Below the pieces are notes generated by a model, which saw only the letters and a list, made by a program, of their open reading frames with translations, searched no databases and had not been told where the DNA came from. From contig CM027381.1 of NCBI GenBank assembly GCA_015680905.1, positions 84,035,501 through 84,099,500 of the forward strand: a stretch of 64,000 nucleotides of DNA, written 5' to 3'. Made by a program: the position numbers and the translations under genes. Below, one piece after another: positions 11,290 to 23,049 of this stretch. This stretch comes from Coptis chinensis (lineage: Eukaryota; Streptophyta; Magnoliopsida; Ranunculales; Ranunculaceae). The first letter of the stretch is position 1; the number at the start of each line of letters is the position of its first letter.

Positions 11290-12095
11290 TAAAATTCAAT
11301 GGATTTGTTTTCACTGTTGAACCACCACCTGTCAAGGCAATCGTAGCTATGGAACCACCTAGGTTTAGTGTAAATTTCAAAATTAAAGATTTCATATCTG
11401 CCACTTTCTATCCATCATCGTGACCCCCATCACATGCCTTTTTCAACCTCTTCGAAATCATGTGATTTTGTTTCATATCTATTCAAATAGTGATTGTTAA
11501 TTACTTTTTCATTATAATTTTTTTTTTCTAAGTTAGGAATATTTTTCTCGACTTTTATAAACTAATTATATGAATTGTGTTCATTTTTATAAACTAAAAC
11601 TTATATATCATATAGTTCTAAAACCTATAGTAAATTATTAGCATTAATGTGCTTTTGTGGTTAAACTAAATGTGCCCTCCCTCTCTCTCTCAACGCGTTT
11701 TGGTTTTTAGAAGACTTCTAAAGATTTTTTTTTCACTTATTAGGGATTAGGTTGGAATGTTGGATTGCTTTTCTAATTGGTTTAATATATCAAATAACAG
11801 TGTAGTGCAACAAAAGACTTCAATTAATGTCCGAATATTCCCTTTTTAGTGCTATAAAAGATTTTGAACACGTTTTTTTTTTATTAAATTAAGTGGAAAT
11901 TTTATTGATAACGAGTTTTGTTGTTGTTTTTTTATTTATTTATTTTTTATAACGAGTTTAAAATATAGATATAACCATGCCCTAAAAACTGGCCCTCATC
12001 TCTCTAAAGCTATGCCTATCAATTTTCGATCTATGTCACTTGAAAACTCAATTAAAACAGCCGTACATTCGTTCCCATCTAGACGGCCTACAACT
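11290..12095. other. Intergenic, no gene recognised
   Basis: AT-rich sequence with CT and poly-T patches (near 11675-11690 and 11870-11955). No supported exon. Confidence 0.4.
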
Positions 12096-13974
12096 ATAAC
12101 ACCCCAAATTTTCAGAATATTTAAAATAGGGAAATATCGAAGATATAATTATCTCAATCGTCACCCTATTCAATCATCTGAAAACCAAGGATGAAACGAA
12201 ACCCTAATAACATATTATCAACAACGATATTAAAATATGAGATCAAATTTAAAACCAAAAAAGGCGATCCTTCTTCAATCACATTATTAAACTACTGAAA
12301 AAACTAACCAACTCTATTACATCTCGCCGAAAAAAAACAAAACCGCATACACTTCGGAAAAACTTAAACCGTAAGACTCCAAGAGTAAATCCAAATCACG
12401 TGTTTGTATCGCTCCGTGATTTTTTTAAATAATGTGATTTTTCTATTTTATTAATTAATTAATTATTTATTTATTTTCAAAATTGGTTTGATTGGACTCG
12501 GGATACGTGGCCCGTTTTGGTTTTTGGTCGAAGGGGCGGTGTTGGGGACCCAAGATATAAAACACATTTTTCTAAAAATAGGGTTCGAGAAAAATAATAT
12601 ATTAAAAAAATGGAAGCATATAGTGGTTTCTTTTTGAAGGGTGGAAGCACGACGATTGATTCGGACCCCGGAGAATTCGAGGAAAGGCGTGAATACAGGT
12701 GAGTAGTTCGTTCTACTTTCACCGTATACAAACAACATTTTTATCGTCCCATGTTTTCTTTCAATTCGTTACTGTTCATTATCTTTGGTGTCCTGTTGAA
12801 CTGTTAAAACTAGGTAAGAGTAGTATGCCATTTTTGCGTAGTTATTAAACTGTCGAAACTACGAAGGGGCTGTTGAGGGCGGCGCACCCGCCCAAACTAA
12901 CTTTGTATTGAACTCGTTTTACTGTTGTGCGTGGGTGGGTTTGTTTTGGGTTGTATGATGTCGGGGGAGGGAGTAAGGGATTGTAGGTTTGGCTATGGAG
13001 GTTTGCTTGGGTGGCCTGTTGGAGTTCTGTCGCGGCTTGGACGAGCTGTCGAAGCTCTGTTAATGGCGGCAGTAAGAAAAATCGCCATTAAAAATATAGG
13101 TGAACTGTGATTGTTGTTTTTTTTGTGTTGATTGAACATTGGGGATGATGTTTGGAGGGATTTCGATTGTTGATGTTGAACGAGCTGCTAAAGCTTTGAG
13201 GGAAGCTTTAATGGCGCCGACCGCTTTACTGTGATACTGCAAGTTGCGTTTTTGTAGTTCCAACGGTTTTGGTTGGGATTTTGAATTGTTGATGTATGGT
13301 GGTAGTTGGGTTGATGTTGAGTGGGCTGTTGGAAGCTTGAGGCCAGCCATTAATGGCGGCAGTAAAACTTTTAGATCTAGGTTGAAGAAAAATATAGATT
13401 GAATGTTTTGGGGATTTTGTTTTTAGTAAAGTTATTAGGTTTTTCATTTGGAGTCAAACCGATGTGAGGGGGAGGTGAGATAGTGGTGGCCGGATTTGGT
13501 GGCTGGTGGAGGAGAGAATTGGGGAAGAAGATGACACTGTTGACGGTTTGGGCTTTGGGCCTTGGGCCAAAACCATAAGTTTTTGTTTTGGGCCGGTTTT
13601 GTTTTAAGTGGTTGGGCCATTTTTCTATATGTTTAGATTGTTGGGCCAGTTCTAATATTTGTATTGTTGGACCAGTTCTAGTATTAGTCTATGGGCCCGT
13701 TTCATTTGTTTTGTTGGGCCGGTTTTGGTTCAATTTTCAATTTTCGCTTCGAATCTTGTTTTTAGCCAAAGATAATCGTTTTGGGCCCGTTCTAATATTA
13801 ACTTTGGGACCACCCATTCGACTTAAAATAGATCCGTTTGGTTTTCCAATGTTTAAACTTTCGGGTCTAAGGTTGGGCTCGGGTCCGAATCACGACCGAA
13901 TCATGAGCTACGAGCTACGACCTTTGCTGCCTTTGCCATGACCTTAACCCGCCGAACACGAAAACGATAGTTGA

Positions 13975-14200
13975 GTTTGACTTTGACTTGGACAAATTGA
14001 CTTTTAGACTAGATAGCTTTGACTTTGACCATCGACCGTTGACTTTGACGGTTGACTTTGACATTTGACCATGGACGGTTGACTTTCACCTTTGACTTTG
14101 ACCGCGACAGTTTGACTTTGACCATGACATGTTGAGTTTGACCTTGACCATGAGGTGTCAATGGCCGATGGACCGCTTGACTTTGGCCGATGATTTGTGA
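13975..14200. repeat. Degenerate GTTGACTTTGAC array
   Basis: About a dozen imperfect repeats of a 12-18 base word, GTTGACTTTGAC with CAT/GGT-type spacers, fill this stretch. They create two overlapping low-complexity minus-strand frames rich in Ser, Lys, Val and Gln, which I do not regard as genes. Confidence 0.75.
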
Positions 14201-14884
14201 ATGTTGACTTTTCCAGCTTTTCATATGTTTGTTTATATGGATATATATAGAATAAAATAATCATCGGATATTGATAACTTGGTTTGGTAAATTATCTAAT
14301 TTAGATTTGACGTGAGTAGTGTGTAAAAGCATATTGGGCTTTGATTGATGGCGATCATGATTTTAATTTCACGCTTTATGCAGATATTATATGGACACAT
14401 ATAGTAATAAAATCTTTGTGGAAGCTAAGATATATTTGGTGGTCATTATCTAAGAAAAGATTTGACCTTGATGTTGTGTATTTTTGACACGCGTGACGAT
14501 ATTGAGACATTAGGAGATACTATATTCTTAATAATGCTATAATAAAAATGTATGTGATACGTTGAAGATTATGACATGATATCATATGTTGGGATATTTA
14601 TATTAATCGCAATATCTTGGAGAAATGTATATACACCCATTATTTTATATGTGAGATGCTAATATAAAGATTGGTGAATATTTCTACCTGAGTGTGGTGT
14701 AGTCTGATAAAGATATTGACGCGTTAACGAAAAGAAAGACTATGAGATATAATCGGTGATATTTTTAGATATTATGGCTTAAAATGCAATAAGGTAATTG
14801 ACCGCATGATATAGTAGAAATGTTTATGAGTCATTAAGGTATTTACACCGAATAAATTACATAACGAAAATCCTAACCCCGACT

Positions 14885-15000
14885 ACCACAACTCATGCTG
14901 ATTGGCCTTTCCTACGGCGCTTCGCGAATCTGAATGGCGCTTCGGGCGCCCCTTCCTGCGCTTCGCTTAATCCGAATGGCGCCGGGCTGACCCTCCCTAC
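14885..15000. other. GC-rich patch in AT-rich surroundings
   Basis: A sharply GC-rich block with reiterated CGCTTCG and GAATGGCGC words, including GGCGCTTCGGGCGCC, which can form a stem-loop. The flanks are AT-rich. It lies inside the long LTR-like repeat and codes for nothing recognisable. Confidence 0.5.
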
Positions 15001-15955
15001 AGAAATTAATAATTAAAACTTGATTATTCCGCTCAAAAAATAGACGATGATGCATAATATTTTATCTTAGAATAGTGGCGGTGCTTACATAGATTTGGCT
15101 TCCGTGTGAGGATTTACGCGGTGTCGGCATCCCGCCGGGTGGTTACGCACCGAGTGGCTCATTATGTAGGAGGCATGTGGATGTACATGTTCGGCGTTGG
15201 GTTGCGATTGTGGTAGCCAGAAACTAGGTAAAAGACATAGATACGACGCGATTTTAGGGACACGCAAAGAAAGCCCCAAATAATCTAATTATGGTAATAT
15301 GTTTGGTTGGTTATTTGTTTAGTTAGAACCTAACTTCGAAATTCGATGGAGGAACTACATGTCTTATTTATGATGTGTATAGTTTGTTGTGTGGTTAGTG
15401 GGAAGTTAAAGGCGCCGATTGGAGGAACTACACCGCCTAGATTATTGAACTTAAGGATGTTGTATTAGTCGTTAAAAGTTAAAGCCTCGATGGAGGAACT
15501 AACCGTATGGATTATGTATGTATATGTATAATTATATGTTGTATTTTAGGGCTACTCACACCAAAGATTGTTTATAATGTCGATCCGATTTGCATGTTTG
15601 CTTATCGGGGTGTGTTCATTAAATGAACATAGTTGATAAGTCTTGACAGGTTTAGTGATGAAGAAGATTGGTTCTTTGCCGTGGTTTCGTTAAGCATTGC
15701 ATCTCGTGTTGTGTTTTTGTTTTCCTCGAGGTGATATAGATTTTCACCGAGATAATATTATTTGCATTTTCATTTTGTAAATTGTTTTATAATGAAGAGG
15801 ACTTTGTATAAGTTAAAATTTTTATTGGTTTTAATTATCCGCATATTTTAAAACCGCTTTATGGGTTTTTGGGAGTGGAGAGTCGTCACACTCGAATCGA
15901 AGAGTCGGAACAAATAATGTTTTTCCGAATTTCGTCGAAATTCGGTGTGACACGG

Positions 15956-16150
15956 TCCTCATCCACCGTGACTCCACCATCTATGTTTCAAGAACACACC
16001 CACGCTGCAAAACAAAGCAAACATGGGTCAAGAAATTCAAGAGTAAATCCAAATCACGTGTCCTCATCCACTCGCGACTCCACCATCTATGTTTCCAAGA
16101 ACACACCCACGCTGCAAAACAAAGCAAATATGGGTCAAAGAAATTGAATT
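15956..16150. repeat. 105-bp tandem duplication
   Basis: The segment starting TCCTCATCCAC at 15956 is repeated from 16061 with very few changes, including ACACACCCACGCTGCAAAAC and ATGGGTCAA. It sits at the junction between the two opposed LTR-like repeats. Part of it (GAGTAAATCCAAATCACGTG) also occurs at 12380-12402. Confidence 0.85.
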
Positions 16151-19100
16151 TGGTTTGGTATGAAGTAAGACTAAAATAAAACAACATGTTCAATATTTCA
16201 AATAAAGGAATATACTAAGATAATCATTTCAACTTGAAGACAAGTTAGTTACGTTTTCTCAAAACGGTATGTAGTTTCTTCCCCAGTAATATTTCACCCA
16301 CAATATACAATTCCAAAAATCTCATATAACAGTACTCATCATTCCCACATTCTAAAATAACTCACAACATAAATACCACTTACATTCCACTTATTAAATG
16401 CACATATGATAACCTAATTAAATATGAGTTTGATACACCATACCTTTAAGCCAACACGTCGTCTTAAGGTAAGATATTTACGTCCCTGCATAAAAGATTA
16501 ATAGATTCTATCCTCCTACAAAATAGAGTTAGACATCACAATAAAATGATTTATCTCAGCCAGTCAAATTTCCATTCATAATCAAACCTCATTTAAGACA
16601 TTTAAGTCTAATTGATACAACCTGGTTCGTCCCGCATATTCGGGGAATACTACTTATCATAATACATATATCAATGGTAGTCATTCACATGACATCATTA
16701 CGTCATAAAGTTTTTGCGTGCATAACCATATATCTCAAACTATTACAAGTCATTAATATTTTCGTAATAACATATCAAGTTATAGTCATTTCGCAATCAC
16801 ATAAAAGATCACAAACATTTACTAATATTATTTTCAATCACACTTCACATCCATAACATCACACAAATTCACATACTTTTTGTTCATTCAATTCCACAAT
16901 GTATCTTGTTTATTAATCACTTATTTCGGCCTCATCTTTAGTTCCTACTCCACGATTTGCACTTCACACATTTGCTAAATCACACATTCTCGTGTGCCTC
17001 TCTCTCTCATACCGAAAATACCACTACAAGACATATGTCCTAAGTGGGGATATCGCCTCCAGAACATATTTGCATCTTGCAAACTCGTAAACTGTGAGTC
17101 ACGACCATCTCCTCGGCTTTCCATTCAAGATAATCACAAATTTTATGGGCATTCAATATCTCAGGTCATTCATGGCACATTCAATAAATACCTTAGGTCA
17201 TTCCCGCCATATTCAAGGAATACCCATCATACATTAATAGGCCATTCATGGCACATTCAATGAATATCTTGGGTTATTCCCACCACATTCAAGGAATACC
17301 CATCATAACATTAACAGGTCATTCATGGCATATTCAATGAATACCTTGGGTCATTCCCGCCATATTCAAGGAATATCCATCATAACACTAACATGTCATT
17401 CATGGCACATTCAATGAATACCTTGGGTCATTCCCGCCATATTCAAGGAATATCCATCATAACACTAACATGTCATTCATGGCACATTCAATGAATACCT
17501 TGGGTCATTCCCGCCACATTCAAGGAATACTTTCCTATCACATGACATCTCAAGTCATAATATATCATTACCAAATCCTGAGGTGTGGAGAGTTCTAAAG
17601 GTGTGGTCGACTCATTGAAAATATTATTCTCAGCTCACTTATCATTGTACTAGTATTAATCATGCATAACAATTGATCACATGTGCAGAAAGTTATTTTC
17701 ACGCATCAATGCAAATCAATCATGTATTTAAATATCATTGAACGCAATACGAATGGTCCTCAATCAAATACAATTCAAACAGCTACAATCACGTACATAA
17801 TTAAATATTAACATTATATACATATAGTTATCACAAAAACTAATATATAATATATAATATAGTGGCTGCACCTTTACATAAGACTACCTACGTATCCAAT
17901 CTTTCAAGATTAGAATCAAGCCAGTGATTTAGCACTTAACCAACATAAATATCAACATCCTTGTATGTACCTTTAAGGAAAACAACAATTTATACTATCT
18001 AGAATCACACACAATAAGTTTAAAATACTCCCACAATCATATACATAAAGTTTCATACCCAGAAATATACTATGAATCTTTAAATCCAAAAACTCACAAA
18101 TGGATATTTCTCTACTTTTGATTAATAAAAAAACTATCTTATGAACCATGTCAGTTCCAAATAAAACCACAGTCTAAAATTAGTCTACAAACACTATATA
18201 AAACACCCAAGAATAGTTTAAGAGACTCTTAGTTCATTACTAGACATATTTCCCAAAACAAAGTTCATGCACATAAAGGATAACACTCTGGGTTTTCTAA
18301 CCAACTTGTCAATGCTATAGTTTTTCATATATTCATCCAAATGACATGTAACTGAATTATTTAGAAAATAGGGTATGTAGACTTAGTTTTTCATGTATAA
18401 CTCGAAGTCCCAACCTTAGCCCCATCTAAAAGAAAACTTAAGTCGAAAACGGTAAAAATCTTAATTTTCAGCAAACTAGATTTCTAACGGACTATCTTCT
18501 GAATGACACAACTCTTTCTACATGTATCCAAATGCATCGAGGCTTTTTGCGTTGAAAAGCTAACACACAGACCATACTTTCTTATGTTTTACAAAAATAC
18601 TCAATCTCATTCTAAATGTGTGAATACTAGGCTCGAACACAGTGCTCAGAAACTGATTTTTGGCGAGTTGTTTTCTGCCAATCAAACTTCCAGATACCAT
18701 AATTAATTAATTCCATGGGACTCGGAATGTGATGAGGCCGATTGGAATAGAAAGAAGACTTCCAGATCTTACTTTTTAATGTTTTCCTAAAAATCTAGTT
18801 CAAACTCTAACTAAATCAAAATTTAGTTCGAAATCAGACCAGCGCTAAGACATCTAAAGCACGCCAAGGGTCAACAGGTTCTAAACCCATCTAACCCAAA
18901 CCAAAGACTAAGGCCCAAAAGTCTTTAGCCTTCCCCAAGCCCAACTTAAACAAACTTAAGCCCACAAGTTCTATTTCTTAAAAACAACTCAAGCCCACAA
19001 GTTCTATTTCGGCCCAAGCCCAACTAAAAATTAAAGTCATCGTATTCTCCTTCTTCTTCCTCAAACAGCTCACAACCTCCACCGATCAGCTACCATCAAC

Positions 19101-20058
19101 CACCAACCTTTGTCCACTCTAAACCCATCGATTTTAATCCTCACTAAAAACCTAAACTTTTGACATAACAAAAAAAACAATTCCCTCACTCCTCACAAAT
19201 CGATTTCGACGCCATTAATAACCTTTACAGAGCTTCAACAACACCCAAACAAACCACCAAACACCACCAAACAGTTTCTATTTTGATCACCAACCAAAAC
19301 CCAACACTATGATATAATCAAAACTCGATTCCCCTCACTTACCTAAAATCGAAGTTCGACTCCATTAATAACCTTTACAGAGCTTCAATGGGTTCAACCA
19401 AAACAAAATTCAACATACCCAACTCAATCAACAACCAACTGATACAAATCAACAACCCATATGATATCCAAACAATTCAACAGTTTAACAAATCAATTTC
19501 TCAACAGTTAACAATTTTTAATAATTTGACAGGATAATCGATAGTAGATAAACCCAACCATAGCCAAAATCAATTAATATTCGACAAGATGCTCAACAGT
19601 ATGTATTCTAATTCGACAACATGTAGAATAAGCATTGAAGAGAATGAGCAGAAAAATAATGAGCAAAAACCTTATGTATTTGACAGTAAAGTTTTTAAAC
19701 AGACGTAAAAATCTAGGTTTAGTGAAAGATAAAATTATCTACTCACCTCTCGTATCCCGCAAAAAGAATATATAAAATATAATGCCAAAAATCCAATCCA
19801 AGGCTAGCTAAGAAGTGCACAAATCCACCCCTTTCTCTTTTCTTTCCTCTCTGTGTAAAACTCTCCGAGTGAACTCCTCTCTGTGTTTATATTTTCCCCC
19901 CCAAAACCTCTAAAAACAGGGAAGATGGTTTATCCTCTTTACCCACGTTTTCTCTTTCCACTAATCTTTATCCTATTTGTTTTATTTTCTTTTTTCTTAT
20001 TTTTCTTTTTATAGTACTAGGAAATATAAAAATATATATATACTGGGTGTTATAACAA
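16151..20058 (-). mobile_element. Long LTR-like repeat, minus-oriented copy
   Basis: Read on the minus strand it starts TATAACACCCAG near 20058, then shows two ATTAATGG(C/A)GTCGAA blocks with AGCTCTGTAAAGG (about 19390 and 19220) and a GGGCTT/GGCC-rich segment (19020-18840). This parallels the plus copy at 12097-15951. It contains the 77-bp minisatellite. Divergence is considerable, no coding domain was seen, and the inner end is not clearly defined. Confidence 0.4.
17163..17530. repeat. 77-bp minisatellite, about five copies
   Basis: Units start near 17163, 17239, 17316, 17393 and 17470, and the last is partial. Each has a GTCATTCATGGCACATTCAA half and a GGTCATTCCCGCCATATTCA half, so there is also an internal half-unit periodicity. 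Units three to five are nearly identical, pointing to recent homogenisation. Confidence 0.9.
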
Positions 20059-20059
20059 C

Positions 20060-22098
20060 AGACGTGTGACTTAAAACCAACTAAAATATTTCCTCTTTGT
20101 TATAAAATTTCATTTATTTTTCGTAGATCCCAATGTGGAAGTTTTTTTTAGATCCCATTTTACAATTCATTTAAACTATTTTGACTTACACATACTCCTA
20201 GATCTCTTTAGGGTAAGTAGAACTAAAATCATAGACCAAAAGATGCGGATATAGACAAATAGAAGAGGTGCCGCCTAAACATCCTCATTTTCTCACGCTT
20301 CAAGGTAAATGTTTTCTTTCTTTGTTTTTTAATTTTTATTTAACATCAATATAATTGCTATGTCACAATGATTTATTATATGTTTTCTACATTCACTTTT
20401 ATTTCAATAAGTATGGAAAATGGGTTTGTCCTCTTTCAGCAATATTTCCAAAAAAGTGGTTAAAGACTTTGAATGATGTTTCACCATCCATCCTATTATT
20501 ACTATTATTATTGCCCTTTAGCAAATTTAAGGGTTTGCATTCTAATACAAACCAATGGTATATTTATATGTTAGGTCATTCATTGAAAATCAACATAAGT
20601 CTGAATTGAGATGCTTTATTGATGTATAATGCCAATTGAATAGTATGTGAAACTCATGCAATGGATATAATGTGCAAAGATGGAGCCAAAACGTGACATC
20701 AAAGGCTGAAAATACTTTCGCTCCACGAGATTATATTTATGAGAATTTTGGTTATGAGAATTATACGTAGTGTTCATTGTAATCTTTCATCCTGAGAATT
20801 ATAGTTTATGCTCCTCATCTTGAATGACTAATTGAATAACCTCGCTGCTTACTCAGATACTCGCTTGCCAGTAACCCATGCTTATATCATATGTATCGTG
20901 GACATCAAACCCATCAGGCATATCCATCTACGCACTCCACCATACTACCAGCAGTTAGATCATAACTACTAGCCATTGTTTTTATTAGGCCTTCCATTGG
21001 AGTGCATGTATGAATATCATTACAAGTAGAAATTTTCATTGGATATAACATGTACATGCAATTGATTTTTTGTCAACAATTTATGTCATTCACACGAAGT
21101 ACTTGACTAATAGGGTCAGATAGTTATGTGATTTCTTTTCTCTTTTGACAATTTCTCAAGACCACTAACATGAATGTTGTTTTCTTCAATAAATTAATAC
21201 CTCAAAACTCTTGCATTTTGCAAATATTGTTCTTCACAATGGTCAGAGAACATGCAATTGGCTCCAATGTGCAATTTATCTAAGGTATGTTGCTTATTCG
21301 ATCCACACCCTTTTTTCTTATGGAGTATATTTTTTTAGCTCCTTCTCCATTAGTTTCTATTATAAATTGTGTCTATGAAGAGCATGATGTTGCACTGCAT
21401 TTTTGTACTGATAATTTGAGGTACTATAATTATGTTGGTTTTGTGATTGGGATACTCTAAATATGATGTTTTGGTCAAGTTGCTTGACCTCATTTTGGAG
21501 CGAAATATCACTATTAATTCATTTAAAGTTTGGATAAAGTAGGTGTCTTTACATAAGGTTATATCATTTTTGGCTTTAATATTTCAATGCTGATTCTCAA
21601 AATTTAAGTTGATAACTAATTCCATGAGTTTCGCTTATTCACCACATCTAATTTATGCGGCTCTTTTGGCTAATTAAATAATTAAAAAGGCAAAACAACT
21701 CCAAACCTTCGTCAAACACCCCAAACTATGTAAAAACATCTCTCTAATCTCTCTAAGATGAACGAAGAAGGATCACTAAAGAGAAAATGGAAACCAAATC
21801 TCACCATCACCTACAGATTCATCTCTCGCTTGATTCTTCTCGGGAAACTCTCCATAGCCTTCTCTTTTCTTCTTCAAACCAAACCTAAAAAAACAAAAAT
21901 TCAAAACTTTGGCTGATTTGAAGTTTACCTAACAATGGGAACACTTCACATTAATTTACAAGGTTCGGAGATGAAGGTTGTTTAATTTTTATGGCTACCG
22001 CAAATGCTCCCGTCATTATGAATTAATGAGGCGTTAACTGTAAGTCACCATTTCATTATAATCTTATTATCATAATTCAATATTTTATCTAATTGCAG
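20060..22098. other. Intergenic, no gene recognised
   Basis: AT-rich stretch upstream of the phosphatase relic. I looked for the N-terminal phosphatase motif (DYDGTL type) in this region and did not find it. Short frames near 20355-20609 look random. Confidence 0.4.
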
Positions 22099-23030
22099 GA
22101 CTTTTGCACACTTGAAGAGCAAGTCAAGTCTATTCTTAAAGAATATCGTAGGTTCCATTTGACAAGGAGTAGAAAGGTATGATTAAATTAATACTTCAAA
22201 TGATGATTTTGGTTAGGTCTTAAAACTTACAAGTCTGTACAAGTTATTATAGTGTTGTAATTACGCAAGCCTTGCTTACACAACTGTTCCTTTGTATTTA
22301 TTCTGAATAGCTTTTGGAGATACACCCATCTATAAAATGGGACAAGGGTCATGCTTTGGATTATATACTTAATACTCTAGGATTTGGAAATTGCCCTGAC
22401 GTACATAAGAGACGATCGAACTGATGAAGATGCTTTCAAGGTATGAATATATTTAATTAATGAATAATGTCTAGAATCTTTGAGTAATGCTTAACAATTC
22501 AATTAAAAGTAATGTGCAAGATGGAAGACACGTGTACATATAATTTATGCTTGAAACAATTCATTAATTACACACTAATTCCCTAATATTAAGCTTAGCT
22601 TAGTGAAGTGTGTGTGTGTGTGTGTGTTGAAGGTGTATGATGTGGTATCTGTCATATTTAATACCGGATGATCCCGAAGACTTGGATAAGTGACCAACTT
22701 AAGTGTTATTCTTTTGTTGCATATTGGGTCTAAAGTTGCGCTATGTAATTTGTTATAAAAGTTTATGGTTTGCTCGCACCAATGAATTTGAACATTTAGT
22801 AACTAATCTTTTCAGAGAACCCTCCTTTTGAATGCAAGTTTAATCATTTGCATATACTTGAACCATTGCAGGTTTTGGTGACGTAAGGGGCAAGGTTATC
22901 CTATGATATATAGTGTCTTCAATCCCAAAGGAAACCAAAGCCTCTTACTTTCTCCAAAACTCGCCGAGGTGATGTGCTTCCTAATGCGGCTTGCAAGAAG
23001 CCAATCATGTTTGGTCCATAAAGTTCACGC
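22099..23030 (+). pseudogene. Trehalose-6-phosphate phosphatase (TPP) pseudogene, 3' exons
   Basis: Three exon-like blocks with plausible splice sites match the C-terminal third of plant trehalose-6-phosphate phosphatases (HAD superfamily; they convert trehalose 6-phosphate to trehalose). Block 22099-22176 reads LEEQVKSILKEYRRFHLTRS. Block 22311-22440 reads LLEIHPSIKWDKGHALDYIL, then after a frameshift DDRTDEDAFK, the conserved motif III region. Block 22872 to about 23030 reads GQGYPMIYSVFNPKGNQS and EVMCFLMRLARSQ, but only in a frame with a TGA just upstream. The N-terminal DxDGT part is missing. With a frameshift and stops this cannot make an enzyme. Exon order and introns are kept, so it is not a processed retrocopy. 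Confidence 0.8.
22608..22627. repeat. (TG)n microsatellite
   Basis: About ten GT/TG dinucleotides in an intron of the phosphatase relic. Confidence 0.9.
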
Positions 23031-23049
23031 TTATTTACATTGTTATATA

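Larger units (their letters stand above)
12097..15951 (+). mobile_element. Long LTR-like repeat, plus-oriented copy
   Basis: It begins TATAACACCCCAAATTTT, like the TGTAACACCCC start of many plant Ty3/gypsy LTRs, and ends near ATTCGGTGTGACA (15951). Inside are three TTAATGGCG(G/C)C blocks (about 13060, 13210 and 13350), a GGGCC-rich segment (13540-13800) and a GTTGACTTTGAC-rich segment. The opposite-strand copy at about 16151-20058 carries the first two in the same relative order. No gag-pol coding was seen, so this is either a solo LTR or an LTR of a heavily rearranged element. Boundaries are approximate. Confidence 0.45.

Noticed and set aside
12463-12738. Two overlapping minus-strand frames of 84-91 codons
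   Set aside because: They lie within the LTR-like repeat, overlap each other, and show no family motif or codon pattern.
14004-14264. Ser/Gln/Lys-rich minus-strand frames
   Set aside because: Generated by the GTTGACTTTGAC repeat array.
17163-17530. CRISPR-like regular repeat array
   Set aside because: The units are contiguous with no unique spacers, the period is 77, and the context is a plant retroelement. It is a minisatellite.
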